Source: Mucilaginibacter saanensis (GTDB lineage Bacteria > Bacteroidota > Bacteroidia > Sphingobacteriales > Sphingobacteriaceae). From it: DNA of 64,000 bases. This document shows positions 30,767-40,978 of the stretch, piece by piece. A model generated the notes under the pieces. It saw only the letters and a list, made by a program, of their open reading frames with translations. It made no database searches and was not told where the DNA came from. The stretch covers positions 124,001 through 188,000 of the forward strand of contig NZ_JACHBZ010000002.1 in assembly GCF_014200575.1 (NCBI RefSeq). The letters are read 5' to 3'. Position 1 is the stretch's first letter, and each line of letters starts with the position of its first letter. The position numbers and the translations under genes were made by a program.

Positions 30767-32311
30767 TTATTGAAGAAGTTGGCTGATTAATATGTTTTTT
30801 TTCGTTTCGTCGACAGCTTTCAGTGATCGGATTTCGTCTGGTATAAGTTTATAGGACATTTCGAATTGCCGCAGATAGTATTGAAAGCGCTCGGGATGGT
30901 AACCTAACAGACGGTTTGTTTCTTCTGCAGTGCCGAGGTTATTCGAAATGCTTATACCCTCATTACCATTATCGCCGCTTTTAAGATCCGCCGTTATCAT
31001 TGACAAGCGTTTGAACTTCTCAACAAGACCCGCATTTAGCTCCCCATACTGCATAGTATCGTAGGTTATCCGAATTTGTTGTGGAATCCTGCAGTCCTGC
31101 TCCGGAAGCAGAATATTTAGGCAAAGGCTTGCGCCGTCAAAGTTCCAGGTGCCTGTGCGCCCATTGGAAGCCCAAAGCACGGGTTTGCCGTTGACTGATA
31201 CTTTCACCGGCGGTTGAGTTCCGAATAACTTTAACGTAATTTTTTTCCTTAGCAGCATTCCCTGATATTTTCCTGCGGTAGGCGAAATATTTACCAGCTG
31301 TTGGTTGCCGGTTATAAACGTTGATATATTGGTGGTGGCAAATTCGGTTGCATAGTTTTTATCGTTACCGTTATCCTCGTAAAGTTGAAACTTGCCGCCT
31401 CCGCCGGGGAAGATTGCAATATTCATTTCAGATGGATTCTTGTCGAGGTTCTGTATCTGATCGTTGTACATCGGGATCACCGAACCCGCTTTAATATAAA
31501 TCGGGTATTCATCAATCGTAAAGGAGCGCTCAACCACCTGACCACCTTTCAGCAGCGTTCCACTTGACCATTCATACCAGTCATTTCCTGATGGCAGCCA
31601 AACTTTCACCGCGGAGAATCCATCCTTTGCTGGCGTAGTTACTGGTCTGATCAAGATATTATCGCCAAACATATACTCCTCCTTAAAGGTGTATGCTTCA
31701 GGCTGATGAGCATAATCATAATACATCGGACGGCAAAGCCCGATACCGGTTTCAAAGGTTTTTCTGGACATAGTGTAAATATAGGGGCCAAGAGCATAAC
31801 GTAGCCTGATCGCATCGTGCTGCGCTTTGGCATATTGTGATCCAAAATTCCAAATCTCCTTTTTAATGGCAGCATTTTTCGTGGAGTGGGTCCGCATGAT
31901 CGGACTGAAACCACCATACTGGAGCCAGCGGGTATAAAGCTCCGGCTCGACGAATTTTTCGTTTTGCTTGAGGATGTGTCCACCAATATCATGGCTCCAA
32001 TAGGTATATAGTACGTTTGACGCGGTACTGGTAAAATAGGGTTCATACGCCAGTGACTCCCAGGTCATAAACGTATCGCCTGAAAAACCAATCTGATACC
32101 GGTGGTTACCCAAACCACCCCAGCGATGGTAAAGAAGTGGTCTGGTTTGGCTGTGCAGGGCCATGTCCGTAAAAAAGGTATAATTAAGCCACCAGGTATT
32201 ACTTAGTTGAGGTATCTTCTTGTCATTTGGCCATTGCTGCCAGTCCAGCCACCAAAAATTGACACCGGTTTTTTCTATAGGTCGCAATACAATATCAAAC
32301 AAGCCACGCAT
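30767..32311 (-). pseudogene. GH31 alpha-glycosidase lacking its N-terminal half
   Basis: The 514 readable residues start inside the GH31 barrel: GVNFWWLDWQQW carries the nucleophile Asp and GFSGDTFMTWESL the acid/base region, followed by SHDIGGH and FSPIMRTHS and the C-terminal beta domains. GH31 enzymes are normally about 800 residues or longer with an N-terminal beta-sandwich and a signal peptide; both are absent. The homologous frame continues a few codons past the first ATG (to about 32345) before hitting a stop. The break coincides with the break in the neighbouring beta-helix gene. With no signal peptide and half a barrel, it should be inactive. Confidence 0.8.
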
Positions 32312-32334
32312 AAAGGTTTTATTCGAAGCTTCAA

Positions 32335-34395
32335 ATGGAATGGGCTTTATTGAAGCTTAATTGGCAAAAATATAAGGGCAATATTATGCAAGCCCATGTT
32401 GAAGGTGACTATATTTTTGACCAGTTATTTGTTAATGGTCAGTTGCAGCGAATGGCCCGCTATCCTAATTATAACCCTGCAGCAAAAATGCTTGGAGGTA
32501 CTGCGGCCGATGCCATTAGTGCACAGCGGGCAGCCAGGTGGGGTAATCCCGTCGGTGGCTACGTCCATGCGCTTCATCGTAGCGAGTGGGGTGGTTTTAG
32601 CTATATCATTACTGGAAAAAACGCCAATGGTGAATTACAATTGGAAGGTGGATGGCAAAATAATCGCAAAATGGGTATGCACCCTTCGTATCGTTTTGTT
32701 GAAAATATTTTTGAGGAATTAGATACAGTAAATGAATGGTATTATAATAAGACGTCGAAAATACTTTATTTCTATCCGCCCAAAGGGTTAAACCTGAATA
32801 AAGCCAAAATTGAAATACCTCAACTGAAACATCTTTTTGAATTTCGCGGCTCCGAAAAATCACCGGTTACAAATATCAGCATTGAGGGTCTGGAACTGAC
32901 GCAAACCCTGCGCACGTTTATGGATAATAAGGAACCACTATTACGCAGCGATTGGACGACTTACAGGGGTGGGGCAGTACTGTTTGAAGGCGCGGTTAAT
33001 TGCAGCCTTAAAAACTGTTTTTTAAATACTGTTGGAGGGAATGCGGTTTATTTCAGTAACTACAACCGTAAAGATGAGGTTTCGGGCTGCCGTATATGGA
33101 AAGCCGGAGGCAGCGGTGTAAGTTTTGTAGGCGATCCTAATGCTGTTCGCTCACCCAGTTTTGAATACAATGAATTTGTTCCGTTTAACCAGATAGACCG
33201 GACGCCCGGACCTAAAACAAATAATTTCCCGGCTTTATGCACTGTATATGATAATCTTATCGAAGAGATTGGGCAAACAGAGATACAAAGTGCAGGCGTA
33301 CAAATTTCGATGTCGCAGGATATCACCATCAGCCACAATACTATTGATAATCTTCCACGGGCAGGCATCAATATCAGTGAAGGCACCTGGGGTGGCCATA
33401 TTATCGAATACAACGATGTATTTAATACGGTGAATGAAAGTGGCGATCATGGTTCTTTCAACTCATGGGGACGCGACCGGTACTGGCACCCGGTAAAATC
33501 TACTCTTGATACTATTGTAGAAAAGCACCCGGATTTGGTATTGCTGGATGTAGTTCACCCCATTATCATGCGGAACAATAGGTTTCGCTGTGATCATGGC
33601 TGGGATGTTGATCTGGATGACGGATCAAGCAATTACCGCATTTATAATAATCTGATGCTCAACGGGGGCTTAAAGTTCAGGGAAGGCTATAACCGTGTTG
33701 CCGAGAACAATATTATGATTAATAACACTTTTCATCCCCATGTTTGGTTTAAAAATAGTCAGGATGTATTTCGAAACAATGTTATATTTCGCAATTATGC
33801 CGCAATAGGTATGCCGAAGAATGACCACTGGGGCAAAGAAATAGATTACAATATTTTTATGGATCAGGCGGCGCTGACAAAAGCGCAAACCGGCGGGCGC
33901 GATGCACACAGTGTTTATGCAGAGCCGTTGTTTATTGATCCGGCGAAAGGCGATTTTCGCTTGAAAAACGGGTCTGCTGCTTTTGCAACGGGCTTTAAAA
34001 ATTTTGATATGAACAACTTTGGTGTTGTTTCGGCGGGCTTAAAGGCAGTAGCTCAAAAAATTGTTTTACCTCAAATTAAGATGAATACCGGAACATCTGC
34101 TGATTCAATAATTGAATACATGGGTCTAAAACTTAAGAATCTTAACACCCTGGGCGAGCGGTCAGCTACCGGAATGGCCTCGGAAACAGGCATACTGATT
34201 TTGCAGGTGATGCCTGATAGTCCTCTAAAAGGTTATATTAAAGTAAATGATGTTTTACTGATGTTTAATGGTAAAAGCACAGCTGGGTTAGGTGACTTGC
34301 AGGCAAATAGGTTATCCGAAACGTACAAAGGTACGCTTGAACTGGTGCTATTCCGCGATCAAAAAGAATTGAGTATAAGTGCTGTTATCAAATAG
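32335..34395 (+). pseudogene. Right-handed beta-helix protein with C-terminal PDZ domain, 5'-truncated
   Basis: 686 residues. It begins abruptly at LKLNWQKYKG and continues FDQLFVNGQLQRMARYPNYNPA, a section that in related secreted beta-helix proteins lies behind a signal peptide and a YYVAPNG-type start; neither is present. The middle (about 170-480) is a parallel beta-helix (AGVQISMSQDITISHNTIDN, GINISEGTWGGHIIEYNDV). Residues about 590-686 form a PDZ-like domain (GILILQVMPDSPLKGYIKVNDVLLMFNG). These proteins are found in glycan loci as putative lyases or hydrolases. The first ATG here is created by the junction, so the product is probably not exported. Confidence 0.75.
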
Positions 34396-34426
34396 CCGGC
34401 GTATTGAAAAATAAAAATCAGCTTCT

Positions 34427-35911
34427 ATGAAAAAACTAAATATCCTTATTGTCCTATACTTGTGTTTAAGGTTACCTGCCGGGGCACAAACTAACATAAG
34501 CGTGATAACGCCGGCTCTTACAAAACAAAAAATGCAGACGCCGGTCATTATAAACCCGAAAGTTATTAATCAACTTTTCGCTCCTGATGCTGCCCGGTCG
34601 CCTGGTATAAAAGAGTTTGGGCCGGAGAGTAATTTGAACGCCAAGCGGTTCTGGCTTACCCAATTCAATAAGCGGGACCTCTTGCGATGGCAAGTCAAAG
34701 TGAATAAGTCAGGTGCCTACCTCGTTGATTTTTTAGTAAACGCAAAAAAAGGTACACGTGTCACTGTTAGTGGCGCAAGCAGTCAGATTGTGTTTACTGC
34801 TGGCGAAACCGGGTGGCAGCGCTCACAAGCAGTGGATGCATTGCAACTGTCTGCAGGCATATCATCAATAACAATGCAATTAGCGGATACGGCGTCACCT
34901 ATCGATATTAAATCAATCGAACTCATCTATAAAGCGGAAAATGCGAATATAGAAAAGCGCGTTCAAGATTTTAAAGGTGATCCAACCTGGATGAAAGATG
35001 CCGGATATGGCATTATGACACAGGTAGGTGGTTGGGCGTATCCAAAAAATGGCGATAAAAAGCCTTGGCCAGGATTCGCCGAAGACTTTGATGTAAAGTC
35101 CTTTGTAGATAAAATAAGAGATATGGGGGGTAAATATCTTGTTTGGAGTGCCACTTGGTCTGATTACCTTTTCCCGGCGCCCATAAAGGCGATTGCCGAA
35201 GTACTGCCTAACAGAGTTAGCAAACGGGATATGCTCGGGGATTTAATTAAGGAGTGCAAGAAGTATAATATCCGCGTCATGCTTTACTATCACTTAGGCC
35301 ACGACCATAAGGATGTACTGTTAGCAAAGGGCTGGAAGGACAGTACAGAGGAAGGCTACAACACGCGCCAGGTATGGCTAAATCGGGAAGCCAAGATATT
35401 TACGGAAATAGGACAGCGTTACGGCAAGGGCTTAGACGCGATCTTTCTTGATGACGGTTGTGTATGGTATCCGGCAGATTTTGAAAAGTTAGGTGCTGCG
35501 CTCAAGACAGGCAATCCGCAACGTTTGATTTGTTATAACCCCTGGATAGGCCCGAGCTTAACACCATTTCAGGATTTTTATTGCGGCGAGGGTTTCGATG
35601 GCAAGCAAACACCCTATGAAATTCGGGACGGCCTCATTATTAAAGGCCTTCAAAGAGGACAGCAATTATTCGGCAATTTTATTTTCGACGGCCCGGGTTG
35701 GGGGATTAACAAACCAAATACGATCATCAGGCCCCCACGCAATTGGACTACCGACGGCATCGTCGATATGACGCGTCGCCTCCAAAAAGAACGTTATTCA
35801 GTCGCATTGAACTTATTGGTTTATGAAGATGGAAGTATTGACCAGGAGAGTTATAATATGCTAAAGGAAGTAGCGCAAAAACTAAAGCGAGGTAAATGGG
35901 CTGATAAATAA
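34427..35911 (+). CDS. GH29-like TIM-barrel glycosidase with N-terminal carbohydrate-binding-like domain
   Basis: 494 residues with an intact signal peptide (1-20). Residues about 35-165 form a beta-sandwich resembling the CBM-like domain of fucosidase-type enzymes (SGAYLVDFLVNAKKGTRVTV). The rest is a TIM barrel similar to GH29: GYGIMTQVGGWAYPKNG, FVDKIRDMGGKYLVWSATW, MLYYHLGHDH and LDAIFLDDGCVWYP, where an Asp of the LDDG motif could be the nucleophile. Classical GH29 has a WFDG motif, so the substrate is uncertain. It starts 31 bases after the truncated beta-helix gene and may have lost its upstream promoter in the same deletion. Confidence 0.65.
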   Translation: MKKLNILIVLYLCLRLPAGAQTNISVITPALTKQKMQTPVIINPKVINQLFAPDAARSPGIKEFGPESNLNAKRFWLTQFNKRDLLRWQVKVNKSGAYLVDFLVNAKKGTRVTVSGASSQIVFTAGETGWQRSQAVDALQLSAGISSITMQLADTASPIDIKSIELIYKAENANIEKRVQDFKGDPTWMKDAGYGIMTQVGGWAYPKNGDKKPWPGFAEDFDVKSFVDKIRDMGGKYLVWSATWSDYLFPAPIKAIAEVLPNRVSKRDMLGDLIKECKKYNIRVMLYYHLGHDHKDVLLAKGWKDSTEEGYNTRQVWLNREAKIFTEIGQRYGKGLDAIFLDDGCVWYPADFEKLGAALKTGNPQRLICYNPWIGPSLTPFQDFYCGEGFDGKQTPYEIRDGLIIKGLQRGQQLFGNFIFDGPGWGINKPNTIIRPPRNWTTDGIVDMTRRLQKERYSVALNLLVYEDGSIDQESYNMLKEVAQKLKRGKWADK

Positions 35912-36049
35912 GGTCGCAATAAGAGAAAGCTCCCTGGTAAACATTGTTTGACACTTTACGTTAAATATGCACCTTAAGTTGGTTTACATAAGTAAACTTA
36001 TCAATTCAATTTTATGGAATTAATAGCAACCGGTTTTTTTTGAGAATGA

Positions 36050-36271
36050 GGAAAAGCAGAGGTTGCCCAACTGTACCTGATAGCTAACGGTTTCAGCGAT
36101 GGAGATCCTGCCGATGGTTGTAATATTACCGATGATTCGACCTTGGAGAACGTGGCTTTAGGGGATGGCGTAAAGTTAACGTTGCATTTGGAAACTGCCC
36201 ATGAGGCGCAGGATGGTGTGGATATCCTAAACAGCTATGGTGTATTAAATGTGCGGGAGGTTAGTAAATAA
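36050..36271 (+). pseudogene. Unrecognised C-terminal protein fragment
   Basis: A frame of 73 codons without a start codon, bounded upstream by TGA and ending in TAA. It reads like real protein (acidic, with NITDDSTLENVALGDGVKL and ending YGVLNVREVSK). It looks like the tail of a lost gene. I do not recognise the family. Confidence 0.4.
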
Positions 36272-36318
36272 GATTGAGCAATCCATCCACTTGTTTATTA
36301 ATGATGCTAAAATAATTA

Positions 36319-36326
36319 TAGATTTG
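36319..36326 (+). promoter_or_regulatory. Possible -7 box TAGATTTG
   Basis: Exact match to TAnnTTTG, 45 bases before the ATG of the large type IX-sorted protein. The nearest upstream TTG is at a spacing of about 25, longer than usual. Confidence 0.3.
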
Positions 36327-36370
36327 ACATATTATCGAATTGAAATGTGTCTAAACCTATCCCTTATTTA

Positions 36371-39300
36371 ATGAAGAGGCTCTTATATGTTGTGGCTGTT
36401 ATAAGATTTTTTTTCTCTTTCCTCTCGCAAGCATCTGCTCAATCAAACCAAATAGTTACCAACGGCGATGTAACAACACCTGCAAATTTTCCGGGAGCGG
36501 CCTGTTCTTATACTTGGGTAAACAGCAATCCATCTATCGGGCTGCCGGCAAACGGCACCGGCAACATACAGGGGTTTACAGCAATTAACTCAGGAGATGT
36601 TCCTGTCACGGCAACAATTACCGCTACGCCAGCTGCAACCGGATTTGCCTATATTTTTAGTTCTATCGGGCAGTTGTCTGCAATTGACCTGTCAACCAAC
36701 CAAATTGTAAGTACCACAGAAACCTCGTTTCGCGCATTTGGCGAGGCCATAAGCCCGGACGGAAAGTTTGTATATATAACAGACCCGTCCGATAACGCTG
36801 TCATAACACTCAACGCATCTACATACGCTATCGAGGGGTATACATCTACGGGCAACAATTCCTCCCCGCGCGGTATTACCATAAGCCCCGACGGAAGTAA
36901 GATATATGTAACAAACGAATACCCTTTTGACGTTATTGGTCACGGTACAGTTGATATAATCAATACGGTAACCCATAATATTACCGCAACTATCAATGTT
37001 GGAGAAAGTCCTTTGGGCATTGTCATGAGTTCGGATGGCAGCAAAATATATGTTGCAAATCAAGGGTCAAGTTTCATATCGGTTATAAATGCTAATACAG
37101 GGGCAGCAATTGGTCAAATTCCGCTGAATCATGGTGCCTCCTCCCTCGCCGTTACGCTTGACGGCAGTCAGTTGTATGTAACCGCCGGTGCTTCCGTTTC
37201 TGTCATTAATACAGCAACCAACCAGGTTGTCAAAACCATTGATGTAGGCTTAAATCCAATAAGTATGGCCATATCACCCGACAATAAAAAAGTATATGTG
37301 GTGAATGAGGATTCACGATCTGTGTCCGTTATTGATAATCAAACAAAAACAGTAATTGCAACCATCGATCTGCCGGGTGGCCAATCGCCATTTAGTATAT
37401 CCTTAAGCCCAGATGGCACCAAGGCTTACGCTATAAATCAAAATGGAGTAATCAGCGTTATCAATACTGCCAATAATAGCGTAATCAATTCTATTACCAC
37501 TGTTACTGGTGCACTTTCATACGGCAACTTCGTTTCGGCCGGTCCCGGCTGTAGCAGTTCTCCGGTTACTTTTACCATAACCGTTAAACCAACAGTTGCT
37601 GCTCCGCTTATTAAAGCCGGCCCTGCAAGTGGGGCAATCTCGGCTTGCATAGGATCGCCATCAGTTTCACCCTATATACAGCAATTTACAGCTATATGCA
37701 GTAATTTAACTGCGCCTGTTATAATAACTGCCTCTAATGGATTCGAGATTTCGCTCATCGCCGGTAACGGGTACAGCAATAGTCTAAGCCTTGTCCCATC
37801 AGGTGGCATTTTGAATCAAATCATATATGTACGGTCAAATGCGGCAGATGCTATCGGCGATATATCGGGTAATGTGATATTGAGTTCTGCCGGAGCGGTA
37901 AATCAACGGGTGACTGTTTCCGGAACTATAAACGCTTTGCCGATGATCAATACTGTGCCTAATCAAATTAAGAATAACGGAACACAGTCAGATTTAGTTA
38001 CATTCACCGGTACTGGTAATACCTATATATGGGTAAACGATCACCCAGAAATTGGTTTGGCGGCAAGCGGCACTGGCAATATTGCTACCTTTTCAACTGT
38101 TAATAACACGGCAAGCCCTATAGTTGCCAAAATCACGGCTACACCATCCAATTCACCATATGCTTACATAACCAACTCCGCCTCTGCCTCTGTTTCTGTT
38201 ATCAATGCTGCAACCAATAAAATAGTGGCCACCATACCTATGGGAGCAGATCCGCAGGATATAACTGTTAGCCATGATGGTAAAAAAATATATGTATCCG
38301 ATCCTATTTCAAGAACGATTTCGGTGATCAATACAGTTACAAATACAGTAATAGCGACCATACCTGTCCCCGTAGGCTCATTTAGTATGGTAGTTTCACC
38401 TGATAACAGCAAACTTTATTTAGTGGCTATTAATCCCGATTTAGGTAACGACGATATATATATAATCAATACTACTACCTACAATATAACCTCAACATTA
38501 CGTGTGGGTGTTAGTATTGGTATAATTGCCTTAAGCCCCGATGGCAGTACATTATATGCCACAGATAACGTCCAAAACAAGTTATTAGTAATAAGTGCAT
38601 CCGATGGTCAGTTACTAAAGACGATAATCGTTGGTACGGCACCAGAAGGTGTAATGGTAAGTAAGGATGGTGGCACAGCGTATGTATGCAACTCCGGTTC
38701 AAATACGGTTTCGGTAATTAATACAATAACTAATATAGTTTCAAAAACTGTAACAGTTGGAACAGCCCCGTTTGCCTTAGCGCTTTCGCCGGATGGAAAT
38801 ATATTGTATGTTTCCGGTTACGGCGACGGGACAGTGGCAGCTATTAATACCTCATCAAATACAGTGCTTTTCAAAGCGGATGCGGGTCAATATCCAATGG
38901 GGATTTCCGTAACGCCAAACGGAGCAAGCGTATATGTGGCCAATTCTAATTCAGGTACCGTTACTGTAATCGATGCTTTATCCGGTGTTAAGCAGGAAAC
39001 GATACCTGTTGGGCTCAATCCATTTTCAATTGGCAGTTTTATTACGCCGGTTAGCGGTTGCCCAGGGCAACCCGTCACATTTACCATTACGGTAGAGCCA
39101 ACCATAACAAGTGCCGTCATTAAAATTTCAGGCAATGTTGATCCGCTTGCAACGGTATATGGCACTCCCTCTCTGGCATCCGGTTTTACCATATCTGCTA
39201 CCAATTTAACAAGTGGCATAGTAATCACTCCTCCGTCCGGGTTTGAGATAAGTACAAGCGGAACAACCTTTAGCCAAACTGTAACTGTAGGCACAATTGG

Positions 39301-39955
39301 AACGCTCATACCTACTAAAATCTATATAAGGCTTTCAGCAACTACAGCGGTAGGTAATTATACCGGCGATATCTTGCTTAGTACCGATAATACCCCCGAT
39401 CAGGTTATTTCTACTGCAAGCAATAACACAGTGAGCCCTGCGTCATTAATCATTACCGCTGATAACGAGAGAAAATATTATGGTGACGACAACCCTGTTT
39501 TAACGCTAACTTATAGCGGCTTTGTGAATATGGAAACAGCCTTGGTGCTTACGCCACAGCCATTGGTTACTACCGACGCTACATCAACCTCGCCGGCAGG
39601 ACAATATCTCATTACAGTTCATGGTGCAGGTTCAATTAATTACGCAATAACTTATGTGTCTGGAAGTCTTACAATTGCACCAATAAAAGAAGCTTTAATT
39701 ATACCTAATACTTTTACACCTAATGGTGATGGCATTAATGATCGTTGGGAAATTAAACATATTGAGGATTACCCCAATTGTACAGTTAACATATACAACA
39801 GATACGGCGAAAAAATACTGACATCGCATGGCTATGGCATATCATGGGATGGTAAATACAAAGGAAAAGATGTATCTACGGGAACATATTATTATGTAAT
39901 TGATATAAAACCCGGCAGCAAGCCGCTATCGGGTTGGATTGCCATTATAAGATAA
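36371..39955 (+). CDS. Large secreted protein: two YVTN propellers inserted in PKD-like domains, MBG domain, type IX (CHU_C-like) sorting domain
   Basis: 1194 residues from the ATG at 36371, which gives a normal signal peptide (MKRLLYVVAV ... ASAQ); an in-frame GTG at 36347 is the alternative. Numbered from that GTG: a PKD-like half (about 45-98, TWVNSNPSIGLPANGTGN), a seven-bladed YVTN-type propeller (about 100-395, with ISPDGKFVYIT and VAISPDG-type repeats), the second PKD-like half (PVTFTITVKPT) and a beta-sandwich. The whole module then repeats (propeller 2 about 603-898). An MBG-type domain (ADNERKYYGDDNPVLTLTYSG) and a C-terminal gliding-motility/type B sorting domain (NTFTPNGDGINDRWEIKHI) complete it. 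It is probably exported by the type IX system; adhesion or surface binding is plausible. Confidence 0.85.
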   Translation: MKRLLYVVAVIRFFFSFLSQASAQSNQIVTNGDVTTPANFPGAACSYTWVNSNPSIGLPANGTGNIQGFTAINSGDVPVTATITATPAATGFAYIFSSIGQLSAIDLSTNQIVSTTETSFRAFGEAISPDGKFVYITDPSDNAVITLNASTYAIEGYTSTGNNSSPRGITISPDGSKIYVTNEYPFDVIGHGTVDIINTVTHNITATINVGESPLGIVMSSDGSKIYVANQGSSFISVINANTGAAIGQIPLNHGASSLAVTLDGSQLYVTAGASVSVINTATNQVVKTIDVGLNPISMAISPDNKKVYVVNEDSRSVSVIDNQTKTVIATIDLPGGQSPFSISLSPDGTKAYAINQNGVISVINTANNSVINSITTVTGALSYGNFVSAGPGCSSSPVTFTITVKPTVAAPLIKAGPASGAISACIGSPSVSPYIQQFTAICSNLTAPVIITASNGFEISLIAGNGYSNSLSLVPSGGILNQIIYVRSNAADAIGDISGNVILSSAGAVNQRVTVSGTINALPMINTVPNQIKNNGTQSDLVTFTGTGNTYIWVNDHPEIGLAASGTGNIATFSTVNNTASPIVAKITATPSNSPYAYITNSASASVSVINAATNKIVATIPMGADPQDITVSHDGKKIYVSDPISRTISVINTVTNTVIATIPVPVGSFSMVVSPDNSKLYLVAINPDLGNDDIYIINTTTYNITSTLRVGVSIGIIALSPDGSTLYATDNVQNKLLVISASDGQLLKTIIVGTAPEGVMVSKDGGTAYVCNSGSNTVSVINTITNIVSKTVTVGTAPFALALSPDGNILYVSGYGDGTVAAINTSSNTVLFKADAGQYPMGISVTPNGASVYVANSNSGTVTVIDALSGVKQETIPVGLNPFSIGSFITPVSGCPGQPVTFTITVEPTITSAVIKISGNVDPLATVYGTPSLASGFTISATNLTSGIVITPPSGFEISTSGTTFSQTVTVGTIGTLIPTKIYIRLSATTAVGNYTGDILLSTDNTPDQVISTASNNTVSPASLIITADNERKYYGDDNPVLTLTYSGFVNMETALVLTPQPLVTTDATSTSPAGQYLITVHGAGSINYAITYVSGSLTIAPIKEALIIPNTFTPNGDGINDRWEIKHIEDYPNCTVNIYNRYGEKILTSHGYGISWDGKYKGKDVSTGTYYYVIDIKPGSKPLSGWIAIIR

Positions 39956-40264
39956 TAAATAAATATTCAGTTATTGAGTTAATGTGAATTTGGAATTATC
40001 TTTCATCGGTTTGATTTGTTCCGAAAAATCATATTTTGATGGAAAACGAGGCCTATTATACTCCTCGGGAAAGCGGATATGGTACTTTTGATTTCCTGTA
40101 GTTGTATTTCGACATTTATTGGGAATACGACGATAAAAAAAGGAGCAGGTACTCACCCTTCAGGACAGATTTAAACTAAAAACTTACCTAAGTGCCGTTA
40201 CTTAGCGCGAAAATTGCATTGATGACAGTACTGCCTGATCAAAGTTATTGTTAAATTTGTGTTC
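39956..40264. other. Intergenic region without recognisable features
   Basis: About 300 AT-rich bases. TAAATTTG at 40252..40259 matches the -7 consensus but lies only five bases from the next ATG and has no -33 partner, so I do not call it a promoter. Confidence 0.5.
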
Positions 40265-40747
40265 ATGACAGACCTGAACGAATATGAGTGCGAAATGCTG
40301 GATGCCATACTGGAGGCTTTTGGTATTCCGGACAGCCTTACGCGCCTGCAGTTAATGGAGCTTTTTGACCAGGACGAGGCTACCGCCTTTGCTATGGTGC
40401 AGGCGCTAACCAGGGAAGGTCTTGTTGTGAAATCCGGAAAACATGGTGATTACGAGTTGCCGGAGAAACTTATTCTTAAGCCCAAGGGCGAAAAATTCCT
40501 TAAAGAGGGCGGTTTTGCCCGGCGATACCGCCTGGAACAGCAGAAGCCGCTTGAAGTAGGAGGGACGCTTGCCAAACTGCAACAACAAAATATGAAGCTG
40601 CAAAATATAAGGTTAAGCAATGAGTCGGAGATTGGCATGCTTCAAAAAACAGTTAATGGCCTGCAAATACGGCAATACATTTACTGGGCAATGATTCTTT
40701 TTGCACTTATTGTAGGTTATATTATCGGCCGGTTGCATAAAATCTAA
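40265..40747 (+). CDS. Small tail-anchored protein with winged-helix-like N-terminus
   Basis: 160 residues; I chose the ATG at 40265 over a GTG two codons earlier. The N-terminal part (about 1-75) alternates short helices and ends in a strand pair (FAMVQALTREGLVVKSGKHGDYELPEKLILKPKG) like a winged-helix domain. A Gln/Leu-rich coiled-coil segment follows (about 90-130, LAKLQQQNMKLQNIRLSNESEIGMLQKTV). One C-terminal membrane helix (about 138-155, YWAMILFALIVGYIIG) ends three residues before basic RLHKI. This suggests a cytoplasmic domain tethered to the inner membrane. The family is not recognised and the function is unknown. Confidence 0.6.
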   Translation: MTDLNEYECEMLDAILEAFGIPDSLTRLQLMELFDQDEATAFAMVQALTREGLVVKSGKHGDYELPEKLILKPKGEKFLKEGGFARRYRLEQQKPLEVGGTLAKLQQQNMKLQNIRLSNESEIGMLQKTVNGLQIRQYIYWAMILFALIVGYIIGRLHKI

Positions 40748-40978
40748 TTTATCCGTTCAGTGCGCTTACTTTATATCCGGTTACTTGCAGGGTTGGCGCG
40801 TTACGGTAGTAAAGCCAATAGCAATTGACAGCTGCAATTCAACAAAACATACCAGAAAAATATTTCTGATAAAAACTACCATCAGGATTTAATTGGGCAA
40901 AGTGTAAAAAGTATGTTGTAATTAAACATATAGCCAGTAACGTTGTAACTTACTTGGCATTAACCCCAAATCGATATT

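Larger units (their letters stand above)
35912..36370. other. Intergenic region with a gene remnant and a possible promoter
   Basis: Holds the short remnant frame at 36050..36271 and a -7-like box at 36319..36326 ahead of the next gene. No terminator was recognised after the GH29-like gene. Confidence 0.55.

Noticed and set aside
32321..32358. The two GAAGCTT copies as ends of a small mobile element
   Set aside because: Only seven bases long and about 27 bases apart with no coding content between; a deletion junction with microhomology explains them better.
38887..39309. A 140-codon minus-strand frame inside the type IX-sorted protein gene
   Set aside because: Low-complexity Val/Thr-rich antisense of repetitive beta-strand coding sequence.
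40252..40259. TAAATTTG as promoter of the small tail-anchored protein gene
   Set aside because: It is only five bases from the ATG, would imply a leaderless message, and has no -33 element.
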